Below are positions 25,805 to 35,401 of a stretch of 64,000 nt of DNA, piece after piece; within the stretch, counting starts at the first letter, position 1; every line of letters starts with the position of its first letter. This stretch comes from JBPRGH01 sp051418055 (lineage in GTDB: Bacteria > Bacteroidota > Bacteroidia > Cytophagales > Cyclobacteriaceae). The translations under genes and the position numbers were made by a program. The stretch covers positions 62,001 through 126,000 of the forward strand of contig JBPRGH010000085.1 in NCBI GenBank assembly GCA_051418055.1, given 5' to 3'. The notes beneath the pieces are model-generated. The model had not been told where the DNA came from, ran no database searches, and was given only the letters and a program-made list of their open reading frames with translations.

Positions 25805-26980
25805 TTAGTTGCGGGAAAGCCACTGTTCGGGATTTAAAGCAGCAATATTTTTTCTAACCTCAAATCGAAGTTCAGAAATCCCATCACTTTTGGTGATTAC
25901 GCTGCCGATCTCCTGTTTGGTAACTACTTTTTGACCGGTTTTTACATAGACTTCCTTAAGGCCTGCATATACAGTAAAATAATTACCATGTTTTAGCATG
26001 ATCACATTGCCCATTCCGGGAATATAGGATACCTGCCGCACCTCGCCCTCAAAGATTGCCTTTACTTTCTCATCTTTTTTTGTCTGAATATTTATTCCCG
26101 TGCTTTCCATTGGAATATTCTTGAGTACAGGATGAGGATGCCTGCCAAATTTTTGTGTTACAAAACCCGATACAGGCCAGGGGAGTTTGTTTTTGTTTTC
26201 TGCAAAAGAATTAGACAGGTCAGAACCCGAGGATGCGGCAATACGTGCTTTTTCTATCTCTTCGCGAATAAGATCTTCAATCATCTTTTCAAGCTGAGCA
26301 ACCATTTTCTTAGATGATTCCAGGTCCTTTTTAATTTCTTTTTCCTGCTTTTGTAAAGCTGAAAGTAAATTAGCCTGCTTCTCTTTTAATGAGGTGAGCT
26401 GGCTGCTTTCTCTGACCTGCTCCTTTAAAAGCTCACTTTTCTCTGATTTCTGTTCCTGGAGGGTTTCCATTTGGCTGGTAAGAAAAACCTGGACCTTCTG
26501 TATCTGTTCAGCTTGTCGCCTCCTTGCTTCACTATACTGCTGAAGGTAATTGATCCGCATGAGCAGCTGGCTGAATGATTCTGAAGCAAAAAGAAATGTT
26601 AATGAGTTAAATCCATGATTAGCTTTTTGAGCAACATAAAGCATTTTTGCATACTCATCTTTTAAATTATTTAAATCACTCTCTAATGCATCGACGATAT
26701 CATTTTTATCGCTGATCTCATTCTCAAGTAAATTCATTTCCTCTTTTATAGAGGAGATAAGATTTTCCTGAACCTTTATCCTTTGGTTTAAAGCATTAAG
26801 TTGCCCAATAGAGTTTTCTTTCTTGTCTCTGGTCTGGTTTAAAATTTTCTCAGTTTCAGAGATCTTTTTAAGCTGTTCCTGCTTTTCCTTCTGAAGGTCG
26901 GCCTTAGATTTTTTTTGAGCGTAACCAGAGAAAGCGAACGTAAAGCAAAAGAATAATAAGATGATCTTATTTGCGCTCAT
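25805..26980 (-). CDS. EnvC-like murein hydrolase activator, degenerate M23/LytM domain
   Basis: A 391-residue exported protein from the ATG at 26980, chosen because it begins a clean signal peptide (MSANKIILLFFCFTFAF, cleavage after YAQ); a longer frame exists but would run deeper into the upstream gene. A long coiled coil covers about 20-265, then a LytM domain follows (about 285-390). The first zinc His is kept (GRHPHPVL), but the HxGxD motif reads STGIN and the last YAHL reads YAGL, so it is probably catalytically dead, as in EnvC, which activates amidases. It overlaps the DUF4292 gene by 14 bp. Confidence 0.88.
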   Translation of the reverse strand: MSANKIILLFFCFTFAFSGYAQKKSKADLQKEKQEQLKKISETEKILNQTRDKKENSIGQLNALNQRIKVQENLISSIKEEMNLLENEISDKNDIVDALESDLNNLKDEYAKMLYVAQKANHGFNSLTFLFASESFSQLLMRINYLQQYSEARRRQAEQIQKVQVFLTSQMETLQEQKSEKSELLKEQVRESSQLTSLKEKQANLLSALQKQEKEIKKDLESSKKMVAQLEKMIEDLIREEIEKARIAASSGSDLSNSFAENKNKLPWPVSGFVTQKFGRHPHPVLKNIPMESTGINIQTKKDEKVKAIFEGEVRQVSYIPGMGNVIMLKHGNYFTVYAGLKEVYVKTGQKVVTKQEIGSVITKSDGISELRFEVRKNIAALNPEQWLSRN

Positions 26981-27722
26981 ATTTGGTGCTGATAGTAAAA
27001 GGAAATTTAAGTTCTTTATCCTCAAATTCTGCTTTACTGTATTCAAAGTTAATTATAGTATTAAGAGTTCCTTGTTTTGCTGCATAAAATAAAGAAATTG
27101 CTGCCGAAAAAGGAAATGCACGGTCTTCTAAAACATTAAAATCCTGATAAATAATTGTAGCTTTATTTACTGATTGTGGTTCTATCATCTCCACTCTTTC
27201 AATTTTCCTCGTCTCCCGGTTAACGAAATTATCTACTAAAACTTGTTTAGACGCTTGTCTTAAAATATAAAATTCTTCTTTGCGTATGACTTCATCATCT
27301 TCTTCGCGTTCAAAAATTAAATTACCTAATGCCGTAGCCTGAATTGATTCAAAATTAATATCAAAATTAAATTTCTTCGAAAGACTGTCATAATAAAAAA
27401 CATAATACTCTTTCTTCATCAGGTTGAGAATTGTAATGGAATCCCGGTTCATCAGCACCCTGGCCCCCTGAATTCCTACGGCTGAGAAGGTTATCCAGAT
27501 AAGGCTGTCTTTTTTGATCCTGATATTTGCCTTAGCTTTAACATCATGGTCGCTATCCTTAAAATTGATTTTAGCTTTTCCTGAAAAGTATTCGAAATCT
27601 ATCTCCCTGACGTCCAAGGCTTTTTTTTCTCTGAAATCCCAGGTAATATCGGTTAATTTTTTGCCACATCCTGCTAAAAATAAGATGCTTATAAGGATGA
27701 GACTCAGTATTAATCTACTCAT
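26967..27722 (-). CDS. DUF4292 lipoprotein (LolA/LolB-like fold expected)
   Basis: A 251-residue predicted lipoprotein with lipobox LFLAGC (Cys19). The mature part matches DUF4292: FSGKAKINFKD, then ANIRIKKDSLIWITFSAVGIQGARVLMNRDSI. The latter pattern is typical of the half-barrel lipoprotein carriers of the LolA/LolB class, hence the fold suggestion, which is inference. It overlaps the TPR gene by 8 bp at its start and envC-like by 14 bp at its end, so these three form a tight envelope operon. Confidence 0.83.
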   Translation of the reverse strand: MSRLILSLILISILFLAGCGKKLTDITWDFREKKALDVREIDFEYFSGKAKINFKDSDHDVKAKANIRIKKDSLIWITFSAVGIQGARVLMNRDSITILNLMKKEYYVFYYDSLSKKFNFDINFESIQATALGNLIFEREEDDEVIRKEEFYILRQASKQVLVDNFVNRETRKIERVEMIEPQSVNKATIIYQDFNVLEDRAFPFSAAISLFYAAKQGTLNTIINFEYSKAEFEDKELKFPFTISTKYERK

Positions 27723-29427
27723 GAATTTTGCGGTCGGCTATTTTTTGATCAATATTCTTAATAGAGGGGTCTTTATCTTTGGCTAACAACCAGTTCTTTA
27801 CAGCTTCATCAATTTTACCCAATTTATACAAAATATCTCCATAATGGTCATAAAAGGCTGCTTTAGCATTGTTGTTTTGAACCACCTGCCTTAATATCCG
27901 CTCTGCATCTTTATATTTCTCTTGCTTATAAAGCACCCAGGCATGGGTATCAAGATATTCAGCTACTGCAGGATTCTCTTCAATTAATCTTCGTGACATC
28001 TCATAAGCTTTCTCAAGTTTCTCCTCGCGAATAGCAAGATAAAAGCTATAGTTATTAAGGACGATAGGATTGTCAGGATCATAATCTAATGCCGCGCTAA
28101 AGGCCTCATCGGATTTTTTGTATTCTTTCATTTTATGATAAGCCTCACCAAGCATACCGTTATAGGCGCTTACAATCTTAGGATCACCGGAGTTAAGTAG
28201 TTTTCCCTGTTTTAATGATGCAATAGATTCCTGGTAACGTCCTTTACGAAGATTAGCAAGACCATTGTAATAGTAAAGTGCACCCTGATTAGGGAAATAT
28301 TCTAAGGCTTCATCGGATAAAAGGATCACACTGTCATACTCATAATCCTGTAGGTAGAGCTGTAAAATATTTTGCCACAGGGTAAAGTTTGAATTATCAA
28401 GTTTTAAAGCTTTAACATATTCCCGGCGTGCCTCTTTGTTCTGTCCCAGTGCAAAAAGAATATCTGCATAAACTGAATGTGCATCAGCAATATCATCGTG
28501 ATTGAGCACCAGTTTTTGTGCCAGTTTAAGCGGTAACTCAGGATTAGCAACGTCAGAATCAATACCCATTCTAAAAATTGCCAGAGTCTGGATCTTAGCA
28601 TTAACATTAAGCAGCGGACTATCGAAAGCAGGAAGAAGATATTTTTCAGCCTTTTTTAGCTGATTGGTTTTCAGGTATAAATTACCTAAAAACATGCTCG
28701 CGACAACCTGATCGGGATAGTTAATTAATTGCTCTTCCAAAAGGGAAATAGCTTCGGATGTACGATCAACAGAAACTAATAATTCGGCAAGTCCTATTAC
28801 AGCAAGTTCATTCTCAGGATCCTGAGCTGTAAGCTTTTTGCCTTCCTCAATTGCTCCATCAACATCGTTAATACTTAATAAAATTTTTTGTTTTTGAGAT
28901 ATTATTTCCTCATTAATACCAAAATACTCTTCAGCTCTTTGATAGGTTAATAAAGCTTCTTTTGCTTTTTCCTGATAAAGATAGATGGCGGCAAGCTCGA
29001 AAAGATATCTTTCGGTATTTTCGATCTTGCCTATCATCTCTTCATAAAGCCTGGCGGCATCTTCAAAATTTCCCATACGGGTATTAATATTTGCCCCAAG
29101 CAGAAAATAATATTTATTGTTATTGTCAAGCTTTAATGCACGGTCAATGTTAGAAAGTGCTTTGTTCAGCTCATCAGTGCGTTCATATATTTCGGCCATT
29201 TTATAATAAACAGCGGAATTTTTTGGGTCTATCTCACGAGCCTGTTCAAAAAGAACCAATGCTTTGGCATAATCTTCCAACATAAAGTACTTCTGGGCTT
29301 CTGTAAAATAAAACTCTGCCTCCCGCTGTACCTGCCGGTTTGATTTATTTTTCTTTTTTTGCGCGTAAGAATCCTGTGGTATAATAACCAGCAGGGTAAA
29401 AAATAATATATAAAACGCTCTCAACAT
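27715..29427 (-). CDS. exported tetratricopeptide-repeat protein
   Basis: A 570-residue protein with a signal peptide (MLRAFYILFFTLLVIIP, cleavage near YAQ) and about twelve TPR units over residues 35-560, for example AEFYFTEAQKYFMLEDYAKA and LFEQAREIDPKNSAVYYKMA. TPR solenoids are protein-interaction scaffolds. It lies directly before the DUF4292 and envC-like genes (8-bp overlap) and directly after the nucleotidyltransferase gene with no gap, so it is part of the same operon. The partner is unknown; a role in assembling an envelope complex is inferred from context. Confidence 0.86.
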   Translation of the reverse strand: MLRAFYILFFTLLVIIPQDSYAQKKKNKSNRQVQREAEFYFTEAQKYFMLEDYAKALVLFEQAREIDPKNSAVYYKMAEIYERTDELNKALSNIDRALKLDNNNKYYFLLGANINTRMGNFEDAARLYEEMIGKIENTERYLFELAAIYLYQEKAKEALLTYQRAEEYFGINEEIISQKQKILLSINDVDGAIEEGKKLTAQDPENELAVIGLAELLVSVDRTSEAISLLEEQLINYPDQVVASMFLGNLYLKTNQLKKAEKYLLPAFDSPLLNVNAKIQTLAIFRMGIDSDVANPELPLKLAQKLVLNHDDIADAHSVYADILFALGQNKEARREYVKALKLDNSNFTLWQNILQLYLQDYEYDSVILLSDEALEYFPNQGALYYYNGLANLRKGRYQESIASLKQGKLLNSGDPKIVSAYNGMLGEAYHKMKEYKKSDEAFSAALDYDPDNPIVLNNYSFYLAIREEKLEKAYEMSRRLIEENPAVAEYLDTHAWVLYKQEKYKDAERILRQVVQNNNAKAAFYDHYGDILYKLGKIDEAVKNWLLAKDKDPSIKNIDQKIADRKIHE

Positions 29428-30438
29428 CTATTCTCCCATGGTGGAATAATCACCTATACTCAGATCAAGTAAATCATTTTTAAGGCTAACGAAATTTCCA
29501 ATCATTGAGTTTGCCATCGAAACTCCTTCAATAGTGGTATTTGTTTGTATAATAGCCTTTTTAATAATGGAATCAGTGATTTTACTGTTTTTGCCGATGG
29601 AAACATGAGGGCCAATAACCGAGTTGGACAATTCTACATTTTCTCCAATATAAACAGGTGGAATAATTACCACGTTATTCTTCTTCACCGATTCAGAAAT
29701 TAAACCCGGTTTATCTTTAATAAATTCCAGATATTTGGCATTTGTATCAACGGTAGCATTTTTGTTGCCACAGTCGAGCCATGACTGCACTTGTCCCGGA
29801 ACTAACTTTGCACCTTGCTCTTTCATGCGCTCAAGGGCATTAGTCAGCTGATATTCTCCCTTATCTTTAATATCATTATCAATAAGGTATTGCATCTCAC
29901 GTTGAGCCCAGGCACCATCTTTAAGATAATATATTCCAATGATAGCCTGATCTGAGATGAATTTCTGCGGCTTTTCAACAAAATCAGTGATATCACCGGA
30001 TTCATTTGTTTTTACCACACCAAAAGCCCGAGGGTCTTCTACTTTTTGTGTCCAAATAATACCATCTTTACTTTCATCCAGTGTAAAATCGGCTTTGAAT
30101 AAGGTATCGGCAAAAGCTATAATAACCGGACCTTCCAATAGTGGCTTTGCGCAAAGAATGGCATGTGCAGTACCTAAAGCCTCTTCCTGGTAAAAGATAT
30201 GGCCTTCGCTGCCTACTTCTTTAGCAATATTTTTGAGGTTTTCTTCTATTTCTTTACCGAAAGCTTCTTTTATAATAAAACCTACTTTATCAATTTTTTG
30301 CCCGGTGATCTCCGCAATATCTTCTACCAGGCGCTGAACGATAGGTTTTCCTGCAATTGGTAATAATGGTTTAGGAATAGTTAATGTATGCGGGCGCATC
30401 CTTTTTCCCATACCCGCCATTGGAATAATTAAATTCAT
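29428..30438 (-). CDS. sugar-phosphate nucleotidyltransferase with left-handed beta-helix tail
   Basis: A 336-residue cytoplasmic enzyme. The N-terminal Rossmann-like domain begins MNLIIPMAGMGKRMRPHT, the nucleotide-binding signature GxGxRxxP of the RmlA/GlmU class, followed by KPLLPIAGKPI and IIAFADTLF. The C-terminal third has hexapeptide-type repeats (NVELSNSVIGPHVSIG) forming a left-handed beta helix. It should couple NTP to a sugar-1-phosphate; the sugar (glucose or GlcNAc) is not clear. The downstream TPR gene follows without a gap, and the flippase gene upstream is 107 bp away. Confidence 0.85.
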   Translation of the reverse strand: MNLIIPMAGMGKRMRPHTLTIPKPLLPIAGKPIVQRLVEDIAEITGQKIDKVGFIIKEAFGKEIEENLKNIAKEVGSEGHIFYQEEALGTAHAILCAKPLLEGPVIIAFADTLFKADFTLDESKDGIIWTQKVEDPRAFGVVKTNESGDITDFVEKPQKFISDQAIIGIYYLKDGAWAQREMQYLIDNDIKDKGEYQLTNALERMKEQGAKLVPGQVQSWLDCGNKNATVDTNAKYLEFIKDKPGLISESVKKNNVVIIPPVYIGENVELSNSVIGPHVSIGKNSKITDSIIKKAIIQTNTTIEGVSMANSMIGNFVSLKNDLLDLSIGDYSTMGE

Positions 30439-30545
30439 GTGTTTTAAATTTATTTTTAACAGTTAATGAATTTCCTATTACTCATGAAAATTCATAATTA
30501 CTTAAAATTCAAGGTTTTAATTAGTTGCAAAATTAATGAAATAAA

Positions 30546-32033
30546 TCAACCCCTCTTCAGGAGCGGTCGGAATTCCATAATGTAAACAACAAAAAATAAG
30601 AGAAGTGTTATAAGAATATTGAAAATACTGTCAATCCAGAAGTTTTTCCACTCTACCTGAAAAGAAATAAATACAATTATTACACTGATTATCAGGTGCG
30701 GGATCAGCTTTTTAAAGTTGTAAGGTATGGGATATTTTTTTTGTCCATAGTAATAGCACAGGCTGCACATTACCAGGTAACATAGAACAAGTGAGACTGC
30801 GCTGCCAATGTATCCGATATACGGGATGAGTAACACATTTCCTATAATAGTGACTGTGGCTCCAACAATGGCAAACCACATGCCGTACATTGTTTCATCA
30901 ATTAATTTAAACCAGATGCTCAGATTAACATAAATGCCGTAAAATAATTTGCCAAAAAGGAGTATAGGGACCAGAAATAAAGCCACACGATAAGTCTCAC
31001 TTCTTAAAAAGATAAATCCAATAAGGTCTACATTTAAACTTACGCCAACAAAGATTGCCAGGCTAAAGAGGATAAAGTAATGCATAATGCGTGAAAATAG
31101 CTGTGGCGCCTCCTTGTCCTCTGCTTTGGAAAAGAAGAAGGGTTCAGCTGCATACCTGAAAGCCTGTATTGCCAGCATCATAAAGATTGAAAGCTTCAGC
31201 GTTTGTCCATAAACACCTACTGCATCCCAGGGGTAGAAATTTTCAGGTAAGATCTTTTCAAGCATGGGCTGAGCAATATTTTCATTGATCATACCTGCCA
31301 CACCCATAAGCATAATAGGGGTCGAGTAGATAAGGATTGGCTTTAAAAGAGATTTTGTAAATGCAATCCTTATTTTACTTAAAAGGTCAAAGAGTATCAG
31401 GATTAAAAAAATATTTGCAATCAGATTACTTAAAAAGATGTACCCAATCCCTAACTCCGGGTCAAACCACTGCTGTGTAAAAGGGGTGAGGGAAGGTAAA
31501 AAATCACCACGGTATATAGCCGGGAAAACAAGGAGGAAAAGGACCTGCAACAGCACATTTAAAATAATATGGGCCACTTTTGCTGTGGCAAAACGTTTGG
31601 CCTGATTATCCTTTCGTAGTTTAGCGAATGGGATCGCCAGAAGGCCATCAATAAATAAAATTATGGCCAGCCACTTAACATATAAGCCAGCCTCCGGATA
31701 TTCTGCAGCTGCGGCAAGCCAATCAGCATTTAAGAAAATTAAGGTGCTTAAAAGGCAGCTAAGGAAAATTACGACCGTACTTGTCTGGTGATAAATTTTA
31801 CTTTCCTCATCCACTTTTTTTGAAAAACGGAAGAAACTGGTTTCCATTCCGAAGGTATAGATCACGAGGAGGATCGCTACATAAGCATAAAGGCCATTTA
31901 CAACACCCATTTTAGAGGTATCTTCAAATACGGCAGTATGTAAAGGTGTAAGTGCGTAATTGAGGATACGCCCTAAAATACTGCTTACTCCGTAAATGGC
32001 AGTTGCACCGGCGAGCTTACTGATCTGGCCCAT
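30546..32033 (-). CDS. polysaccharide flippase-like membrane protein (MOP/Wzx type)
   Basis: A 495-residue inner-membrane protein with about 13-14 hydrophobic helices. It begins ISKLAGATAIYGVSSILGRIL, the N-terminal pattern of the oligosaccharide flippase branch of the MOP superfamily, and has the usual charged FSKKVDEES loop after helix 3. It probably moves a lipid-linked glycan across the inner membrane. It lies between an enoyl-CoA hydratase gene (9 bp upstream) and the nucleotidyltransferase; a glycan pathway link with the latter is inference, since no glycosyltransferase is nearby. Confidence 0.85.
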   Translation of the reverse strand: MGQISKLAGATAIYGVSSILGRILNYALTPLHTAVFEDTSKMGVVNGLYAYVAILLVIYTFGMETSFFRFSKKVDEESKIYHQTSTVVIFLSCLLSTLIFLNADWLAAAAEYPEAGLYVKWLAIILFIDGLLAIPFAKLRKDNQAKRFATAKVAHIILNVLLQVLFLLVFPAIYRGDFLPSLTPFTQQWFDPELGIGYIFLSNLIANIFLILILFDLLSKIRIAFTKSLLKPILIYSTPIMLMGVAGMINENIAQPMLEKILPENFYPWDAVGVYGQTLKLSIFMMLAIQAFRYAAEPFFFSKAEDKEAPQLFSRIMHYFILFSLAIFVGVSLNVDLIGFIFLRSETYRVALFLVPILLFGKLFYGIYVNLSIWFKLIDETMYGMWFAIVGATVTIIGNVLLIPYIGYIGSAVSLVLCYLVMCSLCYYYGQKKYPIPYNFKKLIPHLIISVIIVFISFQVEWKNFWIDSIFNILITLLLFFVVYIMEFRPLLKRG

Positions 32034-32042
32034 AGCCGGAGA

Positions 32043-32825
32043 TTATTCTCCTTTAAATTCTGGTTTTCTTTTTTCTATAAAGGCTTTTGTGCCTTCTTTA
32101 AAGTCATCTGTTTTGGTGCAGTTCATAAAACTGTTTGCCTCAGTCTGATAGCCGTTTTCATCTCCAAAATAAGCATTTACACTATTTATTACCATTCCAA
32201 CAGCAAGAGGAGCTTTTGAAACAATTTTTTTCATGATCTTCATGCTTAGCTCCATTAGCTCAGCGCGAGAAGTCACTATATGATTAACAAGTCCAAGGCT
32301 TTTTGCTTCCTGGGCAGAAATCATATCGCCTGTAAGCATTATTTCCAAAGCTTTACTCTTTCCGATAAGCTGCGTAAGCCTTTGTGTTCCACCATAACCA
32401 GGGATAATTCCCAGATTTACTTCCGGCTGACCAAATTTTGCATTTTCCACGGCTATACGAAGGTGACAAGCCATTGCCAGTTCATTGCCACCACCCAGGG
32501 CATAGCCATTGATGGCAGCTATAATAGGTTTTTCACTATCTTCAATAAGAGCGAAAGTTTCCTGCCCTTCTTCAGCGAATTTACGGGCGGTCATCTCATT
32601 CAGCTCTGCAATTTCCTTTATATCGGCACCGGCTACAAAAGCTTTATCTCCTTCGCCGGTTATTATGATCCCTTTTACCTCTTTATTATCAAGCGCCTCC
32701 TGAATAGCACTTCGCAATTCATCAATAGTTTGTTTATTTAAGGCATTCAAACTTTCAGAACGGCTGATAGTTAAAATTAATATACCGTCAGTGATTTCCT
32801 GGTTAAGATTCATATATTCTGACAT
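32043..32825 (-). CDS. enoyl-CoA hydratase (crotonase family)
   Basis: A 260-residue crotonase. Oxyanion-hole elements are AFVAGADIKE and GYALGGGNELAMAC; both catalytic Glu positions are kept, one in GGGNELA and one in GQPEVNLGIIPGYGGTQRL. It should hydrate trans-2-enoyl-CoA in fatty-acid or amino-acid degradation, though chain-length preference is not visible. An internal ATG 12 bp later gives an alternative start. The flippase gene follows after 9 bp; upstream is a 175-bp divergent region shared with a secreted-protein gene. Confidence 0.93.
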   Translation of the reverse strand: MSEYMNLNQEITDGILILTISRSESLNALNKQTIDELRSAIQEALDNKEVKGIIITGEGDKAFVAGADIKEIAELNEMTARKFAEEGQETFALIEDSEKPIIAAINGYALGGGNELAMACHLRIAVENAKFGQPEVNLGIIPGYGGTQRLTQLIGKSKALEIMLTGDMISAQEAKSLGLVNHIVTSRAELMELSMKIMKKIVSKAPLAVGMVINSVNAYFGDENGYQTEANSFMNCTKTDDFKEGTKAFIEKRKPEFKGE

Positions 32826-32926
32826 AGAATAGTCTTTAGTTGGGCCAAAGATAGGACGGGCAGGGAATAATGGAAAGTATAACCACTTTATTTTAAATAA
32901 TTCTGTTAAATTAGATGGTTACTTTT

Positions 32927-32934
32927 TAGCTTTG
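32927..32934 (+). promoter_or_regulatory. candidate -7 box for the first T9SS cargo gene
   Basis: TAGCTTTG, an exact TAnnTTTG, 66 bp upstream of the ATG at 33001, giving a leader of about 60 nt. No convincing -33 box was seen. Confidence 0.38.
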
Positions 32935-33000
32935 GGAGTAATAAACCAATTGATCTAGAAATTTTTTTGCCGTTATCGGTATTTGGATATAAATTACATT

Positions 33001-34092
33001 ATGAACAAGATTTTTTTCACACCTGTTTATTTCCTTTTCTTTTTTTCTGCTATAGGTAGTTATGCTCAAAATGCTGATTGCCAAAATGCAAGTGCTGCTG
33101 AGGTATATTTTTTTAATCAATGTGATAATACAGGAGCTCCATACTCAGACCCAGATGATTATAGGATCAAAATTGCAGATGCTCAAACCTTTTATATAAA
33201 TGGAGATGTAACTATTGCTGGAACCTTATATATTGATCTTGTTGGTTCAACTTCCAAACTTGTGATTTTATCTCCTCATACGTTAAAAGCAGGTAATATT
33301 GTTTTTAAAGGAAGTGCTACAGGAAAAGTTATAGAAGTACAAGGTCCGGAAGGTAAATTGGTAGTTGATGGCACATTAGATTTTGGAGGTTTAGATCTTG
33401 AAATTGATGGAGAAGGTAGTATTGATGCTGAATCAATAATTGGGGCTGATAAAGTTAATTGCTCTACAGCTGATGGAGGAGGAAGTACATGTCCTACAAT
33501 AACGGCAAATACTTGTGACAGTGGAACTACTTTTTGTGAGACGACAGTGACTCCTGTTGAGCTATTATTTTTTAAAGCCTCAGGAGAAAGTAATAGCGTA
33601 AAATTAATCTGGGCAACCGCCACAGAAGAAAACTTCGACTACTTCACCCTTGAACGTTCTACTGATGCCAAAAATTATGAAGTTTTAGGTACTATAGAAG
33701 GGAATGGCTGGAGTGAATCAGTTATTAATTATTCTTATACAGATAATCATCCTCTTAATGGAAGATCATACTATCGTTTGAAAGCGACAGACCTTGATGA
33801 AACATATGAATATTTCCAGCCGGTAATGGTTAACTTTAATAATGATAACCGTGCCATACGATTGGATAATAATCCTGTTGGTGATGAGCCTGTTAAATTT
33901 AAATTAAATTTTGCTCCTGAAGGAGATATGGAAGTTACCATCACTAACCTTTCAGGAGTGGAGGTATATCGAGGAAATCATCAGCCGGGTATTTCAATTT
34001 ATTCTGTTAATAATAAGCTGGATAACGGCATGTACTTATTAAAGGTAAAGACCCAGGAGGGAACATACACTGCTCGTTTCCTGAAAAAATAA
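33001..34092 (+). CDS. secreted protein with type A T9SS sorting domain (cargo 1)
   Basis: A 363-residue exported protein. The ATG at 33001 starts a signal peptide (MNKIFFTPVYFLFFFSAIG, cleavage after YAQ); a TTG 18 bp upstream is less likely. Residues about 25-190 form a Gly/Ile/Val-rich repetitive beta structure (likely beta-helix) with many Cys. From about residue 195 comes a conserved segment (WATATEENFDYFTLER, then YYRLKATDLD), ending in a T9SS C-terminal domain (VTITNLSGVEVYRGNH, YLLKVKTQEGTYTARFLKK) that directs export by SprA. The C-terminal half is nearly identical to the next gene, the N-terminal half is not. Enzymatic function: none recognised. Confidence 0.85.
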   Translation: MNKIFFTPVYFLFFFSAIGSYAQNADCQNASAAEVYFFNQCDNTGAPYSDPDDYRIKIADAQTFYINGDVTIAGTLYIDLVGSTSKLVILSPHTLKAGNIVFKGSATGKVIEVQGPEGKLVVDGTLDFGGLDLEIDGEGSIDAESIIGADKVNCSTADGGGSTCPTITANTCDSGTTFCETTVTPVELLFFKASGESNSVKLIWATATEENFDYFTLERSTDAKNYEVLGTIEGNGWSESVINYSYTDNHPLNGRSYYRLKATDLDETYEYFQPVMVNFNNDNRAIRLDNNPVGDEPVKFKLNFAPEGDMEVTITNLSGVEVYRGNHQPGISIYSVNNKLDNGMYLLKVKTQEGTYTARFLKK

Positions 34093-34115
34093 ATAGTTCT
34101 TATAGTAATTTCAAT

Positions 34116-34147
34116 AAAAAGGCTGCGTCTTCTGATGCAGCCTTTTT
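34116..34147 (+). terminator. rho-independent terminator of cargo 1
   Basis: Stem GGCTGCGTC / GATGCAGCC (one G-U) with a 4-base loop, flanked by A-run and T-run, 24 bp past the stop. It separates the two cargo genes into different transcripts. Confidence 0.87.
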
Positions 34148-34258
34148 TATTTACTCCTGATTTTAATGTAATAAATCAGCTAAAATTTAAAAAATATACA
34201 TTTCTTTTATTTTTATAAAATACTGACTACATTGTATTTAGATTTTATATAGCAATAA

Positions 34259-35401
34259 ATGAAATACTCTCTGACGCTTCTTTTTATAAGTTTTACCATG
34301 TCAGTTTTTAGTCAATGTTTTAACATTGGAACTGCAGATCATGAATCAAGTGCTACAGGGGATTGGAGTAATGATGCCAATTGGGTAACAACAAGCCCGG
34401 GATGTGATATTAGTGCTCAAGGTCAGACAGCAGAGGTTAATGTAGACATGACTATTTTTAGTGCCAGCTGTCCCACATTTACAATGAGTGGAGAAAGCTC
34501 AGGTTTGCAGATCATTAACAATTCCACTTTAACAGTTGAAGCAGATTTTAATAGTGCAGGGGAAGGTGTTTTTTGTATATACGTTCAGGCAGGTTCTACA
34601 TTAATTGTGGAAGGTGATTTTATACTCAGTGGTGAATCTGTAACTTTAATTATTGAGGGAGACATGCAGGTACTAGGTGACTTTTTAATTACAAATGAAG
34701 CTGCTACTTTAACTGTTGATGGTAATTTAAATATCTCAGGAGAATTAAATTGTACCAGTCCCTGTGAAGCAGGGAGTACTACTTTTTCAGGCGGCGGAAT
34801 AATAACAGCGGATGGAGGTTGTTCGGGAAATTTTGATACAGAATGCTCTGAAGCCCTTCCTATAGAATTAATTTTATTTGATGCTTCTGTAAAAGTTGAT
34901 GCTGTAAAATTAACCTGGGCCACCGCCACAGAAGAAAATTTTGATTACTTCACTGTTGAGCGTTCTGTAGATGGCAAAAATTATGAGGCTCTTTCAACAT
35001 TAGAAGGTAAAGGCTGGAGCGAATCAGTTATTAACTATTCTTACACAGATAATCATCCACTCAATGGCAGGTCTTACTATCGACTTAAAGCCACAGACCT
35101 TGATGATACCTATGAATATTTCCAGCCTGTAATGGTTAACAACTTTAATAATAATAATCGCGCCATAAGAATGGATAATAATCCTATCGGTGATGAGCCT
35201 GTTAAATTTAAATTAAATTTTGCTCCTGAAGGAGATATGGAGATTACAATTACCAACCTTTCAGGAGTGGAGGTTTATCAGGGAAATCATCAGCCGGGTT
35301 TATCTATTTACTCTGTTGATGCCAAATTGGATAATGGCTTGTATTTAATAAAAGTAAAGACACAAGAGGGAACATATACTGCTCGTTTCCTGAAAAAGTA
35401 G
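34259..35401 (+). CDS. secreted protein with type A T9SS sorting domain (cargo 2, paralogue)
   Basis: A 380-residue exported protein. The signal peptide is MKYSLTLLFISFTMSVF with cleavage near SQC. The N-terminal half (about 20-195) is a repeat-rich beta region with phrases such as STLIVEGDFILSGESVTLIIEGDM, resembling a pectate-lyase-like solenoid, and 9 or so Cys. From about 205 it repeats the same conserved segment and T9SS sorting domain as the preceding gene, ending GTYTARFLKK. Nucleotide identity to the first gene is high in that half only, including a 50-base exact stretch at the start of the sorting domain. The last 180 bp are duplicated again downstream. Confidence 0.86.
   Translation: MKYSLTLLFISFTMSVFSQCFNIGTADHESSATGDWSNDANWVTTSPGCDISAQGQTAEVNVDMTIFSASCPTFTMSGESSGLQIINNSTLTVEADFNSAGEGVFCIYVQAGSTLIVEGDFILSGESVTLIIEGDMQVLGDFLITNEAATLTVDGNLNISGELNCTSPCEAGSTTFSGGGIITADGGCSGNFDTECSEALPIELILFDASVKVDAVKLTWATATEENFDYFTVERSVDGKNYEALSTLEGKGWSESVINYSYTDNHPLNGRSYYRLKATDLDDTYEYFQPVMVNNFNNNNRAIRMDNNPIGDEPVKFKLNFAPEGDMEITITNLSGVEVYQGNHQPGLSIYSVDAKLDNGLYLIKVKTQEGTYTARFLKK

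Noticed and set aside
26981..27046. Extended N terminus of the EnvC-like gene
   Set aside because: The ATG at 26980 begins a clean signal peptide; the longer form would bury it and extend further into the DUF4292 gene.
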